A DNA stretch of 64,000 nucleotides, from NCBI RefSeq assembly GCF_947172395.1, contig NC_069104.1, positions 11,993,355 to 12,057,354 on the forward strand, written 5' to 3'. Position 1 is the first letter of the stretch. Each line of letters starts with the position of its first letter. This DNA comes from Bicyclus anynana. Its lineage: Eukaryota > Arthropoda > Insecta > Lepidoptera > Nymphalidae. The position numbers were made by a program, and so were the translations under genes. Shown here piece after piece: positions 42,784 through 55,758 of the stretch. The notes beneath the pieces are model-generated. The model was not told the origin of the DNA. It saw only the letters and a program-made list of their open reading frames with translations, and did not search any database.

Positions 42784-44334
42784 CCTAATTCTCACCACTT
42801 TCCGCGATTTTACTTTTGTTTTAGGTGTAAAACTACCAACAAGGGAGGAGGTTGCATCTTCCGATGAATATCCCGTAAATAAAAACCATCAACTAGAACT
42901 TGGTGCAGCACTGACTGCCAGTAAAACGTTACTATACTGTTGTCAAAATTTATATCTATTTGTTACCAGAGATAGGTGTTTTACGTTTTTGGATACTGAT
43001 ATATTAGATTGTGAAAAAAAAAAGATTAATTTTGTTATTGAAAAGTAAAATAAAAAAATTGAAAAGTAAAGTAAAATAAAAGTTTTTGATTGTCAAAATT
43101 TCTATAATTTTTGAAGTAAAAGTTGACTATAAAAGCTCGTTATTTTATTGCTAAATCCCATAACTTTAGTATTAAATCCGTTTTAAAGTGATCTTATATC
43201 AATTTTCTCAAAAAAAAGTGTCTGCCTATAGGAGCCTTAGAGTACAGTCCACAGTTATACATACATAGGTACTTATAGGTTAATATGGCGAAAAGAGGCT
43301 TAATTAAAAAATGCAAAGTTACTAAAAAACAAGATGGCCTATTACAAACTACTGTAACCACAGTAAAATGTCGCTTAAAGACTAATTTAGATGTACGAGT
43401 AACTATATAAATAATCGTCATAATTAGATACACCGAGTCACAAAAAGCCGCTATGTGCTGGCGCGTACATTTAAAATGCCGTATTTTTTTATCATCTCAC
43501 CAACAAGAACTGAATTAAAGTGGATAAATGAGGTACGTCATTATACAGATGGTTTTTGCTTCTGGCAACACTCATTACACCATTTCCTCCCGCGCTTTCT
43601 TGAAGAAAATTAAAGAGTTGCGCCGCATTAATTCTATCCGTATGGCGCGTTGCCAATTTGTGGGGAGTTCCACAAATTGCGGGGAATCGGAACTCAATTT
43701 AGGACCATTTTCCTATTGTAAGTTTTTTTTTAATTCTACATCTGTCGCGGAGTCGACACGACATTTAATAATTACTTACTTATTAGAGACAAAATAAAAT
43801 ATACACAACAAATTAGGGTAATCCGTATACCTCATAAAAATGCGAATGTACCTAAAATATGTCTCTTTGTTACCTTTTTACAGTACTTCTAAAGTGATTA
43901 GGATGAAATTTGGTTTAAAGATAAATAGGACCTTTGAGAAGAACATAGGCTACTTTTGTCCCGGAAAAATCCATGGTTCCTGGGGATTTAGTCAACTAGA
44001 TTCTAATGTTGAAACAAAATAGCGAATTAAACGGATAATATGGTAAAATCCCTTAAAAAATTAATAAAACTGCATTAAGTTTACTTTTTTTGATTAGGTT
44101 CATGTAGGAATTGGAAAAAAATTCATTCCCTAAATTGGGGAATTTCGTTTCCATTTGCGGGGAATTGGGAAAATAGGCATTGGCAACGCTGGACCGTATG
44201 TCGCGAGTGGCGCTGTTTTTGTTGAGCGGCGTTATGGCGGGAGCGATGCGTTTTTGCGCGCGCAGCAGCAGCGGCGTTTCGCTTCCCAGACTCGGGAGCG
44301 ATGCGCAAAAACCCACCGTGCCGCGGACGATGGA

Positions 44335-45135
44335 ATTCCCGCAAAAACACACCACTCCGCCACAATAACTGGCAACGCCGATGAAATACTAAGACTTCCC
44401 TTTCTATTTTTTGCCACTCTGAAACCACCATTTGCATCGTGCCGACGACCATTTTTTCCTTATCATCAAATTGTTTTATTGTGTCTATACCTAACGGTAT
44501 GTCTTGAATTCTTCTGTTTCTTATCTGGGCATAGACTATGTAAGCATGCACCTACTTTATAGAAACGAGATTTCTATAATGACATCAAAAAGCCACAATG
44601 CTAAATTGTGGGGTATTTCAACTTAAATGGGGACCATTTATCACTTGTAGGGTAATTGGTTGTATGCATGGGGATAACGTTAAAGACGTACGTTAAAATA
44701 AAGAAGTCTTTATTTTGTTGAATTCCTCTGTTAACTGAGCATACACTATGGATGAATGGAAGTAGTATTCTTCAAAAAACTTGGTTTTATAGATTTAATG
44801 ACATCAAAAGTCATAGTGCCATGGAGAATTGGTTTCAAAAACACACCACTCCGCCAGATTAACTAGCAACGCCGATGAAATATAAAGACTTCCATTTCTA
44901 TCATTTCCATCGTGCCGACGGCCATTTTTTCATCATCAAATAGTTTTATTGTGTCTATAACGGTGTGGAGTCTGTCTTGTTGAATTCTTCTGTTTGTTGG
45001 ACAATGGACATAGACTATCAAAGAACGTACCTACCTACTCTTTAAAAAACGAGGTTCTAAAAATTTAATGACATTAAAAGCCACGCTGAATTGGGGAATT
45101 TGAATTCAATTATTGTGGACCATTCCCCACTTTGT
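44335..45135 (+). repeat. diverged tandem duplication
   Basis: CAAAAACACACCACTCCGCCA, GGCCATTTTTTC-like, ATAGACTAT and ATTAAAAGCCAC-like blocks occur in the same order in two units about 505 bp apart; partial third and fourth units lie at 44660 and 45150. Confidence 0.65.
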
Positions 45136-46678
45136 TGGTTCCGTGAAATAACTGTATGAAGTCTTTAAGTTGCTATAAATTCCTCTGTTTTATAACTGTG
45201 CGAAAAGAAAGCCAAAATCAAAAGAATATGAAAATTTTGACTCATCTATTGAATAAACACCACCTTTGCTCACTGTTTTTAAGCAGCAAACGCGTCATTT
45301 TTGAGCTAGAGAGGTGAAAAAGATTTGATAAATAGGCCCTTATCGATATAACTAATACCTCCATACTAAAGAACGCACAATTTTAAGTCAATGCCTTATG
45401 CCTTCGTGCTCATTTTGGAAGTGTAAAAATACATACCACAACATAATTAAAGAAAAACGAGTGATGACGTACCTACTCAATGTACGACACCAATGACAAT
45501 TCCGCGACGCTTTGGGGCCCATCTAACGATCTACGATCGATGATAGGTCCAATAATTATCGCTCTCCGGGTGTACAACTTCCAACTCCGGCCAGAGCGGA
45601 ATTTAACTGAAAATATCTCAGAAGAAACAAAAGTTTCTTAATTGATAGCCCGACCCAGGACCGAACCGAATCCGATCCAAAGTGAAATGATCCGAAGTCA
45701 CCATTGGACCAACGAGGTAGTCAAGTATCATTAACGTAAAATTTAATTTATATATTTATAAAATTTAATTTTAATCATAAAATTGTGTTGTAGATGAAAT
45801 AAAAATTATTATTTCTTTCTACTCATTTTTTTATCACCTCCCAACCACTTTGCATCGAGCACGGACGCCATCTTGAAAGTTTTTCGTCGCCGCCGACGCG
45901 TCGCGTTCCGAAAACTTTGTTTCGGTAAAAAGTTATTGAAATTTTCCGTTCTCGGAATGGACATTTATTAGTAATGGAATTCATTAACTGTCCCCTTGAC
46001 ACTCGTGTGATGGTTAAGGCGAAAGTAATTGACTCTTTACTTGCGTATGTACAAACAAAGTAATGAGGCGATATGGAAAAAAGCGGGTAAGTGCGATACG
46101 TTCGCCTCTCATCAAGGGTTCCTTACAAAAGGGAATGCCTATCCCCGGCCCAGGCTATAACCACTCGGCAATATACTTTTATCTAAAAAAAATTGATAAT
46201 TCTACTTTAGATATCATTTCTTTACCAAAAAAACGTTCATTCTACTAGTCATGATATATAGAAAAATGTGCAAAAATTTCATACCAGCACATAAACAATT
46301 ACATAAGTTATAAACAATTACAGATTTAAAAAATAGGGCTCTTTATTAATGGAAATTACTCCAAAACTATTGGTGTTAGTGAATTTTAACGCGTATTTTT
46401 ATTTGCGATATCAGTATTTAACTCTGTTTTAAAGATATTGACTGTACTATGAAAGAACCGTAAGTTTTCAGAGTTTATACTAGACGCCTGGTAAAAAAGG
46501 TTAGCAATAATTTTCAGGATGGCTTTATGTTCAAACGTAGAGTATCTTTTTGCACAATTTCATGATTGTAAAACATGGAGAAGTATGGAAACTTAACTAT
46601 ATCTAGATTTCGATATTCTTGCATGTTAAAATATAAGTATGATATAAATGGAAGTTGTTTTTTAATTTGTGTATTTAC

Positions 46679-46825
46679 AAGACGGAGGTCCTGGTTCGAA
46701 CCCCGGCTGGGCCAATTGAGGTTTTTTTAATTGGTCCAGCTCTGGCTGGAGGGAGTCTTCGGCCATGGCTAGTTATCACCCTACTGGCTTAGACATACTG
46801 CCAAGCGATTTAGCTTGGATCTACC
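46679..46825 (+). mobile_element. SINE-B fragment, 3' truncated
   Basis: ACAAGACGGAGGTCCTGGTT through CCAAGCGATTTAGCTT; stops before the 3' half. Confidence 0.75.
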
Positions 46826-47040
46826 ATGCTGCTCAAAAGCGGATTGGCGGGATACGTACCTGACTATTTTTAACGATGTTTAAGATGTTCTAGATTGGCC
46901 CCGGCTTAAAGTACTCTTCGAGTCATCATGGAAGTAGTTTTTTTTCGGACATTTTGAGATACAGAACCCTAAAATGAGAGGTAGTTGCGCATTTAAATTA
47001 AAAATAGTAGTACAGTATTCCTAGTTTAGATTATGATAAT

Positions 47041-47343
47041 CTCCGTGACGCAGTGGTATTCGCGGTGGATTTACAAGACGGAGGTCCTGGGTTCAAACCC
47101 CGGCTGGGCCGATTGAGGTTTTCTTAAATGGTCCAGGTCTGGCTGGTGGGAGGTGGGACCCTACCGGCAACGACGTACTGCTAAGCGATAAAGCGTTCCG
47201 GTACGATGTCGTGTAGAAACCGAAAGGGGTGTGGATTTTCATCCTCCTCCTAACAAGTTAGCCCGCTTCCATCTTAGACTGCATCATCACTTACCATCAG
47301 GTGAGATTGTAGTCAAGGGCTAACTTGTAAAGAATAAAAAAAA
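47041..47343 (+). mobile_element. SINE-B copy, near full length
   Basis: Head CTCCGTGACGCAGTGGTATT, B-box GGGTTCAAACC, 3' CATCACTTACCATCAGGTGA and A-tail. A good reference copy. Confidence 0.86.
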
Positions 47344-48149
47344 AGCTGAAGCGTGCGACAGTCACTTGTGGCCAGTGGTCGACACTTGTGGTCTGTGGCT
47401 ACTTTTTAACCCACACATACAATATCATAATCGCGCGAGTGGCGTGTGGCAGCGTTTAGTATCGGCGTTTAGTGACCGGTGCGGGCCACAAAAATGAATG
47501 ATATGATGATGATGATGAAATGTAATGTTTATGTAAGAAACCGGTAAGTGGCTCAAGTATGCCTCTCTGACAGAGAGTTACATATTTGTACCTTTTGCCG
47601 TGGAGACCCTTGGGCCATGGAGTCGCAGTGCCAAAAAATTTTACCGAATCATTTCACCGCGGCTTGTTGCCTCGACTGGTGACAGAAGGGCTGGCTCATT
47701 TTTTGCGCAAAGGATCAGCCTGGCTGTCCAGCGCGGAAATGCAGCCAGTATTCTTGCCACCATTCCACGTGGACATGAATTGTATAGTTGTTAGGATAAG
47801 TTAGCTTAAGCTAAATAATAATGTACAAGTTTTTTCTATTACGTAGCAGCGTACAGGAAAACGTAAGTTTATAAAGAATTATCGATAATAGTGAAAGTTG
47901 CCCTGTTCATAGGGTACCGTTGACGGACTTATGAGAATTAAAACGTTGCTATAACTAGCTCTTTTTTCGCAAGTCCTCTCATCAGGAATTGATTGGTAGA
48001 GATTGCTTACAACAAAGTATTTCTTCTTCTTTTTTAAGTGTAAATAGAATATCTATCACGTGAATAGACGACACCAAATAGATTCGTTTATTTATTTATT
48101 CGTTTATATCGTATACTAATAGAAAAGTTTACTAATAGCGAAGAATTGG

Positions 48150-48345
48150 GCTGCCAAGGTGCTGCACTGGCGGCCACGCACCAGAAAGTGCAGTGTTGGT
48201 CGACCGCCCACCAGGTGGACTGACGACATCAAGCGAGTCGCAGGGATTCGCTGAATGCAGATGACTCAGTATCGTGATGTTTGGAAGTCCCTACAAAAGG
48301 CCTTTCCTGCAGTGGACGTCCATTGGCTGACATGATGATGATGAT
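48150..48345 (+). mobile_element. LINE 3' coding remnant
   Basis: Contains GACTGACGACATCAAGCGAG, CGCAGGGATTCGCTG and GGACGTCCATTGGCTGA before a GATGAT tail; translated pieces resemble the C-terminal end of a non-LTR polyprotein (TDDIKRVAGI). A second copy is at 54960-55180. Confidence 0.6.
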
Positions 48346-48503
48346 AATGAATAGAAAAGAGCTAGCTTAACATAACAGCTCTTTCGATAAATCTTTTAGA
48401 TTTAAGACAGTATACGCCTATCAGTCTTGCAGAAGAAAGAACAGGTTGTTTTCATGAATCTTTAATAATTCTTCTTTTGATACTCCCTCTATTGAGCTAT
48501 TCA

Positions 48504-48665
48504 TTAACAACCCATTTCAGCTCACTATTGAACACGAGTCTCCTCTCAGAATGAGAGGGGTTAGGCCTTAGTCCACCACGCTGGGCCAATGCGGATTAGC
48601 AGGTTTCACGCGCGTTGAGTATTAAGAAAATTCCCAGGTTTTCTCGCGATGTTTCTCCTTCTCTT
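48504..48665 (-). mobile_element. SINE-A fragment
   Basis: Tail and part of the body, from AACAACCCATTTCAGCTC to TCTCGCGATGTTTCTCC; the tRNA-like head is missing. Confidence 0.7.
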
Positions 48666-49999
48666 ATTGAACTATTGGCTCTAGATCATTTGTGATATAG
48701 CCTGATCTAAAATATAAAAGACCTTGTCTGGGAGCAACACAACCCTTTTAAAAACCTTAGCAGTTATTTTTTTCCGCAACAATGATTTTTTTTTATTTTT
48801 CTGATCAAGTCATACGGTCCTTAAATAATACACTATACGGTCTACGAAACTGGTGAACGCTAGAGGGAGGTGAAAGGGTCACGTGACCTATGGACAACAA
48901 AATGTCATCCCCAAACGTACATTTTTTTAGTTTTCAAAGCTTTTCTAGAAAGAGTTGATGTGTAGAGTTTGAAAGTTATGACTGAAATTGGAATAAAAAA
49001 AAACTTCGAAGAACACATTATATGTGTAAAAACATAAGTTACCTTTAAACCAATTGCAAGTATCCGAACTGAGTTATTCCAGTTCAATATTTGCACTAAA
49101 ATTTTTGGAAATTTTGGGACTTTTATTTAAATTTGCCGGGCGATTTCAGTCTCAATTTTCATTAGAAAAACTGTAACATGGCTATAGGTTCTACGGAACT
49201 CGTAAACTATAGAGAGAGGTGAAAGGGTGGAACAAAGTGTCATACACACCTTCAAACTGGTCGCGGTCGTTAGCAATGAAATGCGATGTGCTGGCGCGTA
49301 CGAGCGTGAGAACATACTGCGAGAGAGTGGCGTACTACTAGAGCGGCGCCACGAAACGAGCGGGCTGCGACTCTATCTAGTCAACTAAGGAGGGTAAATC
49401 GCTGCGTAACGTAACGCGTTACGGCGCCACTCTGGCTCACTTTTCTCTCACGCATTCGGCAGCAAGCTTCAGTTATCACTTCTGGCGAGACGCACACGAT
49501 TTTTTGTAGTTTTTGGAGTTTAGCCCCCGGTATGAAAATAATATGGGCAATAAAATTCGATGAAAGAATGACAGCATTACTTTTTTTGTGCGCAACCTAT
49601 TCTGCGCACCTTTCACCGTCTATTTGAGAAAGCTGCTGCTATTTAGTGGAAATATTTTAATTTATATTTTCGTTTTAATATTATTAACAAATAAGCTAAA
49701 AATACATATTTCCAATAAGAATTCCTTTACTAGTACAACATATGGTCAACGGTCTCAAGACAGATTGGAATTCAATTCTTTCTTTATTAAAAAAAAATCA
49801 CATAGAGACAAAGACCAGTTTTCCTTAATTTCAGTGTACTACTTGTAATCGTGTACCTAAAGCTTATCTAAGCATTTGTTGATAAAAAATCCTCCGTGAG
49901 TATGTATAGAGGACGTACTAAACGCCTTTTTAAAATTACCCCTTGCAAAAATTCCTAAAAAAATTGTCCATTAAACATTAAATAAGGCAATAATAAAAA

Positions 50000-50240
50000 A
50001 AAATAAAAAAACTGCCCGACTGCCTAACCTGCTCGCACCCAGTCATCCGCCTCGCATATTTTTTATAGCGATTAATAAATAACGTTTTTCTAATTGTAGG
50101 ATTTTTCCATATGGCCATGATATACCATTTTGAAATCCTCTTGATGAGTCCTTAACTTTGATATTCATATCGCAATATTCCAAAGTTTACAGCGTCTCAC
50201 AGTCGCCGTCTTGGTTGCTTTCACATATCTAAGAACATTT
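50000..50240 (-). repeat. dispersed repeat, inverse copy at 61290-61440
   Basis: TATACCATTTTGAAATCCTC and ACTGCCTAACCTGCTC recur as reverse complements at 61340-61420. Class unknown. Confidence 0.55.
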
Positions 50241-51000
50241 GGGTTATTATGACAAATCTAACGATATATTAATTACGTGAATCTATTCAGCGGTTTAAGC
50301 GGTGAGATAATAAAGAATATTAGATACATACATACAAGATACATGCGAAAAAAAAATGTAATCCGTCACGGGACGCCTGGCAGATGTGAAACATCGACAT
50401 TATTTTAATCCATTAACACCGTACACACCACTGCATATATACTGTATATAAATACACCACGTAGAATCTCTCGTTCAATGGCCTCAGTTTTTCTGCAAAT
50501 AATATCGGGCGGTCGGTTAAGGCAGTGTAGGTTTTTCCGACGGTGAAAGGTTGCCGCTGGCCGCGGCTAGCTGGAAACGCGATGCTCTAACGGCGCAGCC
50601 TGCTCTGTGGGAACCGACGCCCTTTTTGTGGAAAGCGCGGGAAAAACGACTCGCAGCGCGGAAAACGACTTGATAACACTGCATGTTTCATGATTGATGT
50701 TTCTTTTTATGTCTAGCCTGTATTACAACACTCATCTAGATGTATATAATTTAGTTTTTAAATTATTTATTTCACCTTTTTTTAATTTCTAACAATGTTA
50801 TGCATACAAAATATACCTAATACAAAACACTATTAAAAATCTATAAAAAATCAATTAAAAATCCCTTCCGTTGCGAGACATTTGAGTGCCCAAGCAACTG
50901 GTGGTCAGGGCTCCAGAGTGAGGAACCTCCTCACAATACGCGCCGTCTCAAGAATCACTGCCTTCTGTGTCCGACTCTTGATCCAGCAGATCTTGATCTA

Positions 51001-51096
51001 TAGAGACAGTGTTTATAATCGCATAAGATCGTTGATCATATCCTTTGACAGAAAAATAATGTCTTGCGAGGCAGGTCTTTATCTAATTAGTCTGAG
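51001..51096. mobile_element. CTCAGACC-family one-ended remnant
   Basis: GATCGTTGATCATATCCTTT and CTTGCGAGGCAGGTC end in ATTAGTCTGAG, matching one end of the elements in kinesin-5. Confidence 0.65.
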
Positions 51097-51730
51097 ACTG
51101 TTCACATAACTTAGAGTAAACATAATTTAAGACGGTGATGCGTCGGCCCCGGTCATTATTAACACCAATATTGGCGTATCTAGGGTTATTTTCTAGGGTA
51201 GACCTGGCCCCCGACATCAAGTCTGTTATTAGTATCATAATAGAATTTTGATTGAAGATAATCATAATAGATTTTTTTTGTAAGAAAAATTCCAAATACG
51301 TATTTTTTGTTGGCCTGAATTCGAACCCTGGACCTCATGGTCCATATCTGAACTAACCACGGAGCTAATGAATGTAAGATGAATCTCTTCGATGTGCGTG
51401 TCTAAAGTTTATTAAAGCAATAATCAGTTCAGTCACAAAAGCTCAATTCAGCTCTGGCCCAAAGCGGCGCGTTCGTGGAAACTATAAAAAACCCATAAAA
51501 TGGCTGCCCCGCAACGGTATCACGAGATTTGCAAAAAACCATCCGCGATATGAAATATAGGTTGAATTCGTCTACCTGCCTTTTATATTTTCAACTTACT
51601 TTCAGATAAAAATTTTAAAGTTATTAGACTTATTGGCTCTCATTTATTTATTACTTCTTTTTTTTAATTTTTAACAATATAAGTACAAAATACAAAACAT
51701 TATTAAAAATTTATAGACTTATTATTTTTA

Positions 51731-51924
51731 TATACCTACTAATATTATAAAGCTGAAAAGTTTGTTTGTATAAACGCGCTAATCTTAGGAGCTACTGGTT
51801 AAATTTGAAAAATTGTTTCAATGTTAGATAGCCCGTTTATCGAGGAAGGCTATGGGCTATATATTATCCCCGTATTCCTACGGGAACGGGAACCACGCGA
51901 GTGAAGCCGCGCGGTGTCAGCTAG
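51731..51924 (+). mobile_element. non-autonomous Helitron, second copy
   Basis: CTACTAATATTATAAAGCTG to GCGGTGTCAGCTAG followed by T; contains the shared GGCTATATATTATCCCC block. Confidence 0.65.
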
Positions 51925-52069
51925 TAATATTATAAATAATCAGTATAACCGAAATTTTCTGCGTGATGTGTAACTGTGTATGTTTGTTCCGCCTGCACGC
52001 TGCGGCTACTGAAGCGGCTACTAGAATTTTCATCCCGGAAAAATCCATGGTTCCCGCGGGATTTTAAAA

Positions 52070-52112
52070 ACTGAAATCCACGCGGACGAAGTCGCGGGCG
52101 TCCGCAAGTATT
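52070..52112 (+). mobile_element. Helitron-like 3' end with GC hairpin
   Basis: GCGGACGAAGTCGCGGGCGT is a strong hairpin followed by CCGCAAGT where CTAGT is expected; a reverse relative starts at 62604. Confidence 0.45.
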
Positions 52113-52157
52113 TTATATTAATCGAACAGGTTCAGGCTATATACTGAATTTTTCTAT

Positions 52158-52195
52158 TTTCAGTAAAATGCTAAGTTGTTAGCATTTTACTGAAA
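52158..52195. repeat. 17 bp perfect hairpin
   Basis: TTTCAGTAAAATGCTAA, loop GTTG, exact complement. Confidence 0.8.
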
Positions 52196-52505
52196 GTTAG
52201 TGGTGATACACCCACGATGTTATATTTGCTTATTTATCAAAATTATCTGTTTTCCTTAAGATAATTCTGTTTGGAGAGAGAGGGGATTTTGATCTCAGAT
52301 TCTTCATCTTTCTTCTTCTTCATCAGATCAGATCTCAGACCTACCACGCTGCTTCAATGAAAGTTGATGGGCTTCAGGAGTAGCTAATGTTTAACTGTAT
52401 AACAATCAATATCACATTATGTTAATTATATTAACTGGGGACTGGAACTAAAGATTAAACGTGCTGTTTGAGGCACGGATAGTAACATCAACGTCTTTAC
52501 AACCA

Positions 52506-52793
52506 TCATTAACAACCCATGTTCAGCTCACTATTGAGCAGGAGTCTCCTCTCAGAATGACAGGTGGTAGGCCTTAGTCCATTACGCTGACCCAATGCGA
52601 ATTTGCAGACTTCACACACGTAGAGAATAAGAAAATTCTCATGTTGATTTTTCTTCATCGTTTGAGACAAGTGATATTTAATTTCTTAAAATGTACATAA
52701 CTGAAAAGTTGGAGGTGCATGCCCGGACCGGATTCGAACCTACCCCCTCCGAATCGAAGTCAGAGGTCATATCCACTGGGCTATCACGTCTCT
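52506..52793 (-). mobile_element. SINE-A copy
   Basis: Reverse copy with tail, body and head complement GGGCTATCACGTCTC all present; small deletions. Confidence 0.82.
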
Positions 52794-53099
52794 TAAAAAT
52801 ATTTAATTTTTAGAAAAACTTAGTAGCTATTTCTTAGTTTGGAATTGGTTGAACCCAATTCTAATTCAAAGCTAATTCACCACTGAACCAAGAGACAAGT
52901 TTTACTACTATACCTAAAAGTAATTTTGTTAAAATTAGTTTTGTAACAAAACACGAATAACAAAGCGTAACAGCGTTCCTAATTTAAAAAACGCCATCCC
53001 TACAGCCCTCACGGTGGAACCCTTTCAATCCCTTCCCCCAAAGACGCCAAACTACCCATACATTAGCAGAAATTCGTCTGTCCTTTATATTACTTTTTT

Positions 53100-53452
53100 A
53101 TGTAAGCAAAAGGAAAATGTGGGGCAAAGGCACCCCTCCACAAGGGTGCTTTGGGCGGGGCGATGCAGCTGCACTGTAGGGCTTCACTGACACGAACTTG
53201 GATGCGTTCAGTCGCGACGCGCACTCTACAGAGCGTTCACGTCCGCGACCGCCATCTTTTTTATTTACGAACGCGACCATTCGAACACGAAAGCGCGGGA
53301 ACTCCAACCGGATTATTATTTAAAAAAAAACTTAAATTTTTTTTTTGTTATCTAGCTCTTTTTTTTCTAGCCAGTGTTTATCTATGATGTAGATTTGAAA
53401 AGTTGTGAAGTTCGTAATTGGCGGGTTAATGTGTGCGAGTGAGAAGGGAGAT
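53100..53452 (+). promoter_or_regulatory. putative promoter and 5' leader of the 53453 gene
   Basis: A CpG-rich block at 53145-53320 stands out from the AT-rich surroundings, followed by T-rich leader sequence and then the start codon. Placement just 5' of the orphan first exon suggests a promoter. No TATA box or defined initiator is clear. Confidence 0.3.
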
Positions 53453-53555
53453 ATGGAAAGCCCGGGCGAGGAAACGGGACGGGTGCCCCCGCACACCCCC
53501 GCGACGCAACCGAACGGGTCCAATAAGATAATCGGACGCAATGTGAATGGGACCA
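53453..53555 (+). CDS. first coding exon of an unrecognised gene (partial)
   Basis: ATG at 53453 with purine at -3 and G at +4. It opens 34 codons, MESPGEETGRVPPHTPATQP and on through NGSNKIIGRNVNGT, then a perfect GTAAGT donor at 53556 (phase 1). The exon is GC-rich inside AT-rich DNA, with a CpG-rich stretch 150-330 bp upstream. An in-frame upstream ATG at 53429 (poor context) would add eight residues; a TGA precedes it. The peptide looks disordered and N-terminal; I do not recognise the protein. No second exon was found up to 64000, so a long first intron is likely. Confidence 0.6.
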
Positions 53556-54511
53556 GTAAGTCACATTAATTTAAAAACAAGTTTTAATGTAATTATACAC
53601 CCAAAAATAGAGACATTGTAAATATCAGGTTCATAATTACTTGAAAGATCTTTTATAATAAGCAGGTACGCTAAAAATTTGTCGTTAACTCTAAATAAAC
53701 TTCATACAGCCCACATTCACCTTAGAGACTTTTATAACGTTTATATTTTTTAGCAATTTAATTAAAGACTATTTAAAAGTAACTACTATTAATACTACTA
53801 TTATTAATGAACGTAACAAGTTATGACTTGAATTTAATATTTCAGAAAAAATCGAATTAAGTTATCAATTTTTTAAACTATTATTTCCCTAGGGAAAAAG
53901 CAAAAGCATTACACCGTACAGCCATAACCCTTGAATAGTTTTAGGCATGATTATTATATTAATTAATTTAGAATATTTTACGGTAGGTAAGTATTTTTTT
54001 ATTTTTAGCGTACCTAAATTAAATCTCTTGCTATAGAAAAACTCCATTCCTACAGAATATATACCATACCATCCATTACTATCCTGTTTCTATTTTGGTT
54101 TTTTTTCACGGAAAAACTAATTTTTCCATTTCACTGGAAAACAAAAAAAAAATACGGTATTACAGTATTTTACACGGAAAATTTTCAATAGCGTGAAACT
54201 ACTTTCTACTTGTGAAACATTACTCTATTAACTCTATGTCTGTAAACCATTCGTTGTTCCGGAGTTTGCCGTGAACATTTGAATAAAAAAACAAACATTT
54301 GGATTTGAAAGATAAAACATAATGCTTCGCGACTCGGCACTTTATAGCAATGTAAGGAAATCTGAGGATTGACCGGTTTCAGAGAAGACATACGTAAAGG
54401 AATTTCTGTGGTATCTGTTATGACATTTTTTCCACAATGTAAATTTTAAATTCGTCACTACAGAGTTTATGTAGTCTGAGCCTAACCTACGAGACTTCAT
54501 TATTATCATCA

Positions 54512-54622
54512 TTATCAACCCATATTCGGCTCACTGCTGAGCTCGAGTCTCTTCTCAGAATGAGAGGGGTTAGGCCAATAGTCCACCACGCTGGCCCAAT
54601 GCGGATCGGCAGACTACGAGAC
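54512..54622 (-). mobile_element. SINE-A tail fragment
   Basis: From ATCAACCCATATTCGGCTC to CCAATGCGGATCGGCAGAC; truncated after about 110 bp. Confidence 0.72.
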
Positions 54623-54959
54623 TGCGAGACTTACTCAGACTAATTGGTTTTAGAGGTTACGCAACTTGACCTTCAAAAACCCAAAAGAATAAAGCTTATT
54701 TTAGTATTTTCGTCTGTTCCAAACAATTCTCCCAGCCGCCAAAAATTTAGCTTCGTTGAAATTATTCGATAACTATCGACAAACATTAAAGTTTCAAAAT
54801 CTCTGTGAAGGGTTGCCACAAAGGTCTGACGATTGAAACCTCAATTTTTAGGAGACTATAAAAAAAATACGCATTATGTAGACGTATTAGGCAGAAGAAC
54901 CAAAGTCACTGACATAGCTCAACAATTCGGGAAGCTGAAGTGGCAATGAGCGGTCATAG

Positions 54960-55180
54960 TTCGAAATATCGATGGACGTTGGAGTCCCAAGGTACTGGAA
55001 TGGCGACCCCGCACTAGAAAGCGCAGTGTTGGTCGACCCCTCACCAGGTGAACTGACGACATCAAGCGAGTCGCAGGGATTCGCTGGATGCAGGCTCAGT
55101 ATCGTGATGTTTAGAAGTCCCTAAAAAGGCCTATGTCCTGCAGTAGACGTCCATCGGCTGATATGATGATGAGGATGAGC
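54960..55180 (+). mobile_element. LINE 3' coding remnant, second copy
   Basis: Same order of blocks as 48150-48345, ending GACGTCCATCGGCTGATATG and a GATGAT tail; frame is broken. Confidence 0.6.
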
Positions 55181-55624
55181 CGACTATTCCAGTCCCGTTA
55201 CAGTTTAAAAAAACAAAATCGCTCGAATTCCAATTAGCAAAGGTGCGAATGGTAGAATTAATATCTTTATTTAGATATCTATAAAGAATTCCGATTACCT
55301 TTGCTGTCTGTGACCACGTAGCGGACGCCATATTTGGAAAATGTTATCTCGAGAATTTAATGCTAAGGACGCCTAAGCATGCCGCTTATAATTACAAATT
55401 AATACAATTAATTAAAATTGAACTAGTGCTTCCTTTAGGTGTAATTAGATATATTTTTTTTTAATCAAATGATTGCATAAATTTAGCTCGATTGCTCAAT
55501 ACAGTCGTAGGTAGAAATATTTAATTCTAAGTTTTAATTCATCCTTCAGTCGTCCTAATTGTTTTCTATAGATTCGTTTGCAGTGTTGTTTAAATAAAAC
55601 AATAGAATAGGTATGCAATTTCGA

Positions 55625-55758
55625 AAAGGGCTCATGTCGTATATTTTCATCCTTCTCCTAACAAGTTAGTCCGCTTCCATCTTAGATTGCATCATCACTT
55701 GAGACCACACCAGGTGAGATTGTAGTCAAGGGCTAACTTGTAAAGAATAAAAAAAAAT
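55625..55758 (+). mobile_element. SINE-B 3' fragment
   Basis: Only the last 130 bp, from CTCCTAACAAGTTAGTCC to the A-tail. Confidence 0.75.

Larger units (their letters stand above)
40831..53099. other. intergenic repeat-rich region
   Basis: No gene recognised. Contains retroelement fragments, SINE copies, Helitron ends, diverged tandem repeats at 44335-45135 and CpG-rich patches near 41660-42050, 44170-44350, 49260-49480 and 50500-50680. Reading frames in these patches lack splice or family support. Confidence 0.55.

Noticed and set aside
44123..44562. Overlapping 135-142 codon frames on both strands
   Set aside because: Low-complexity GC-rich repeat; no splice context, no family motif, and both strands are equally open.
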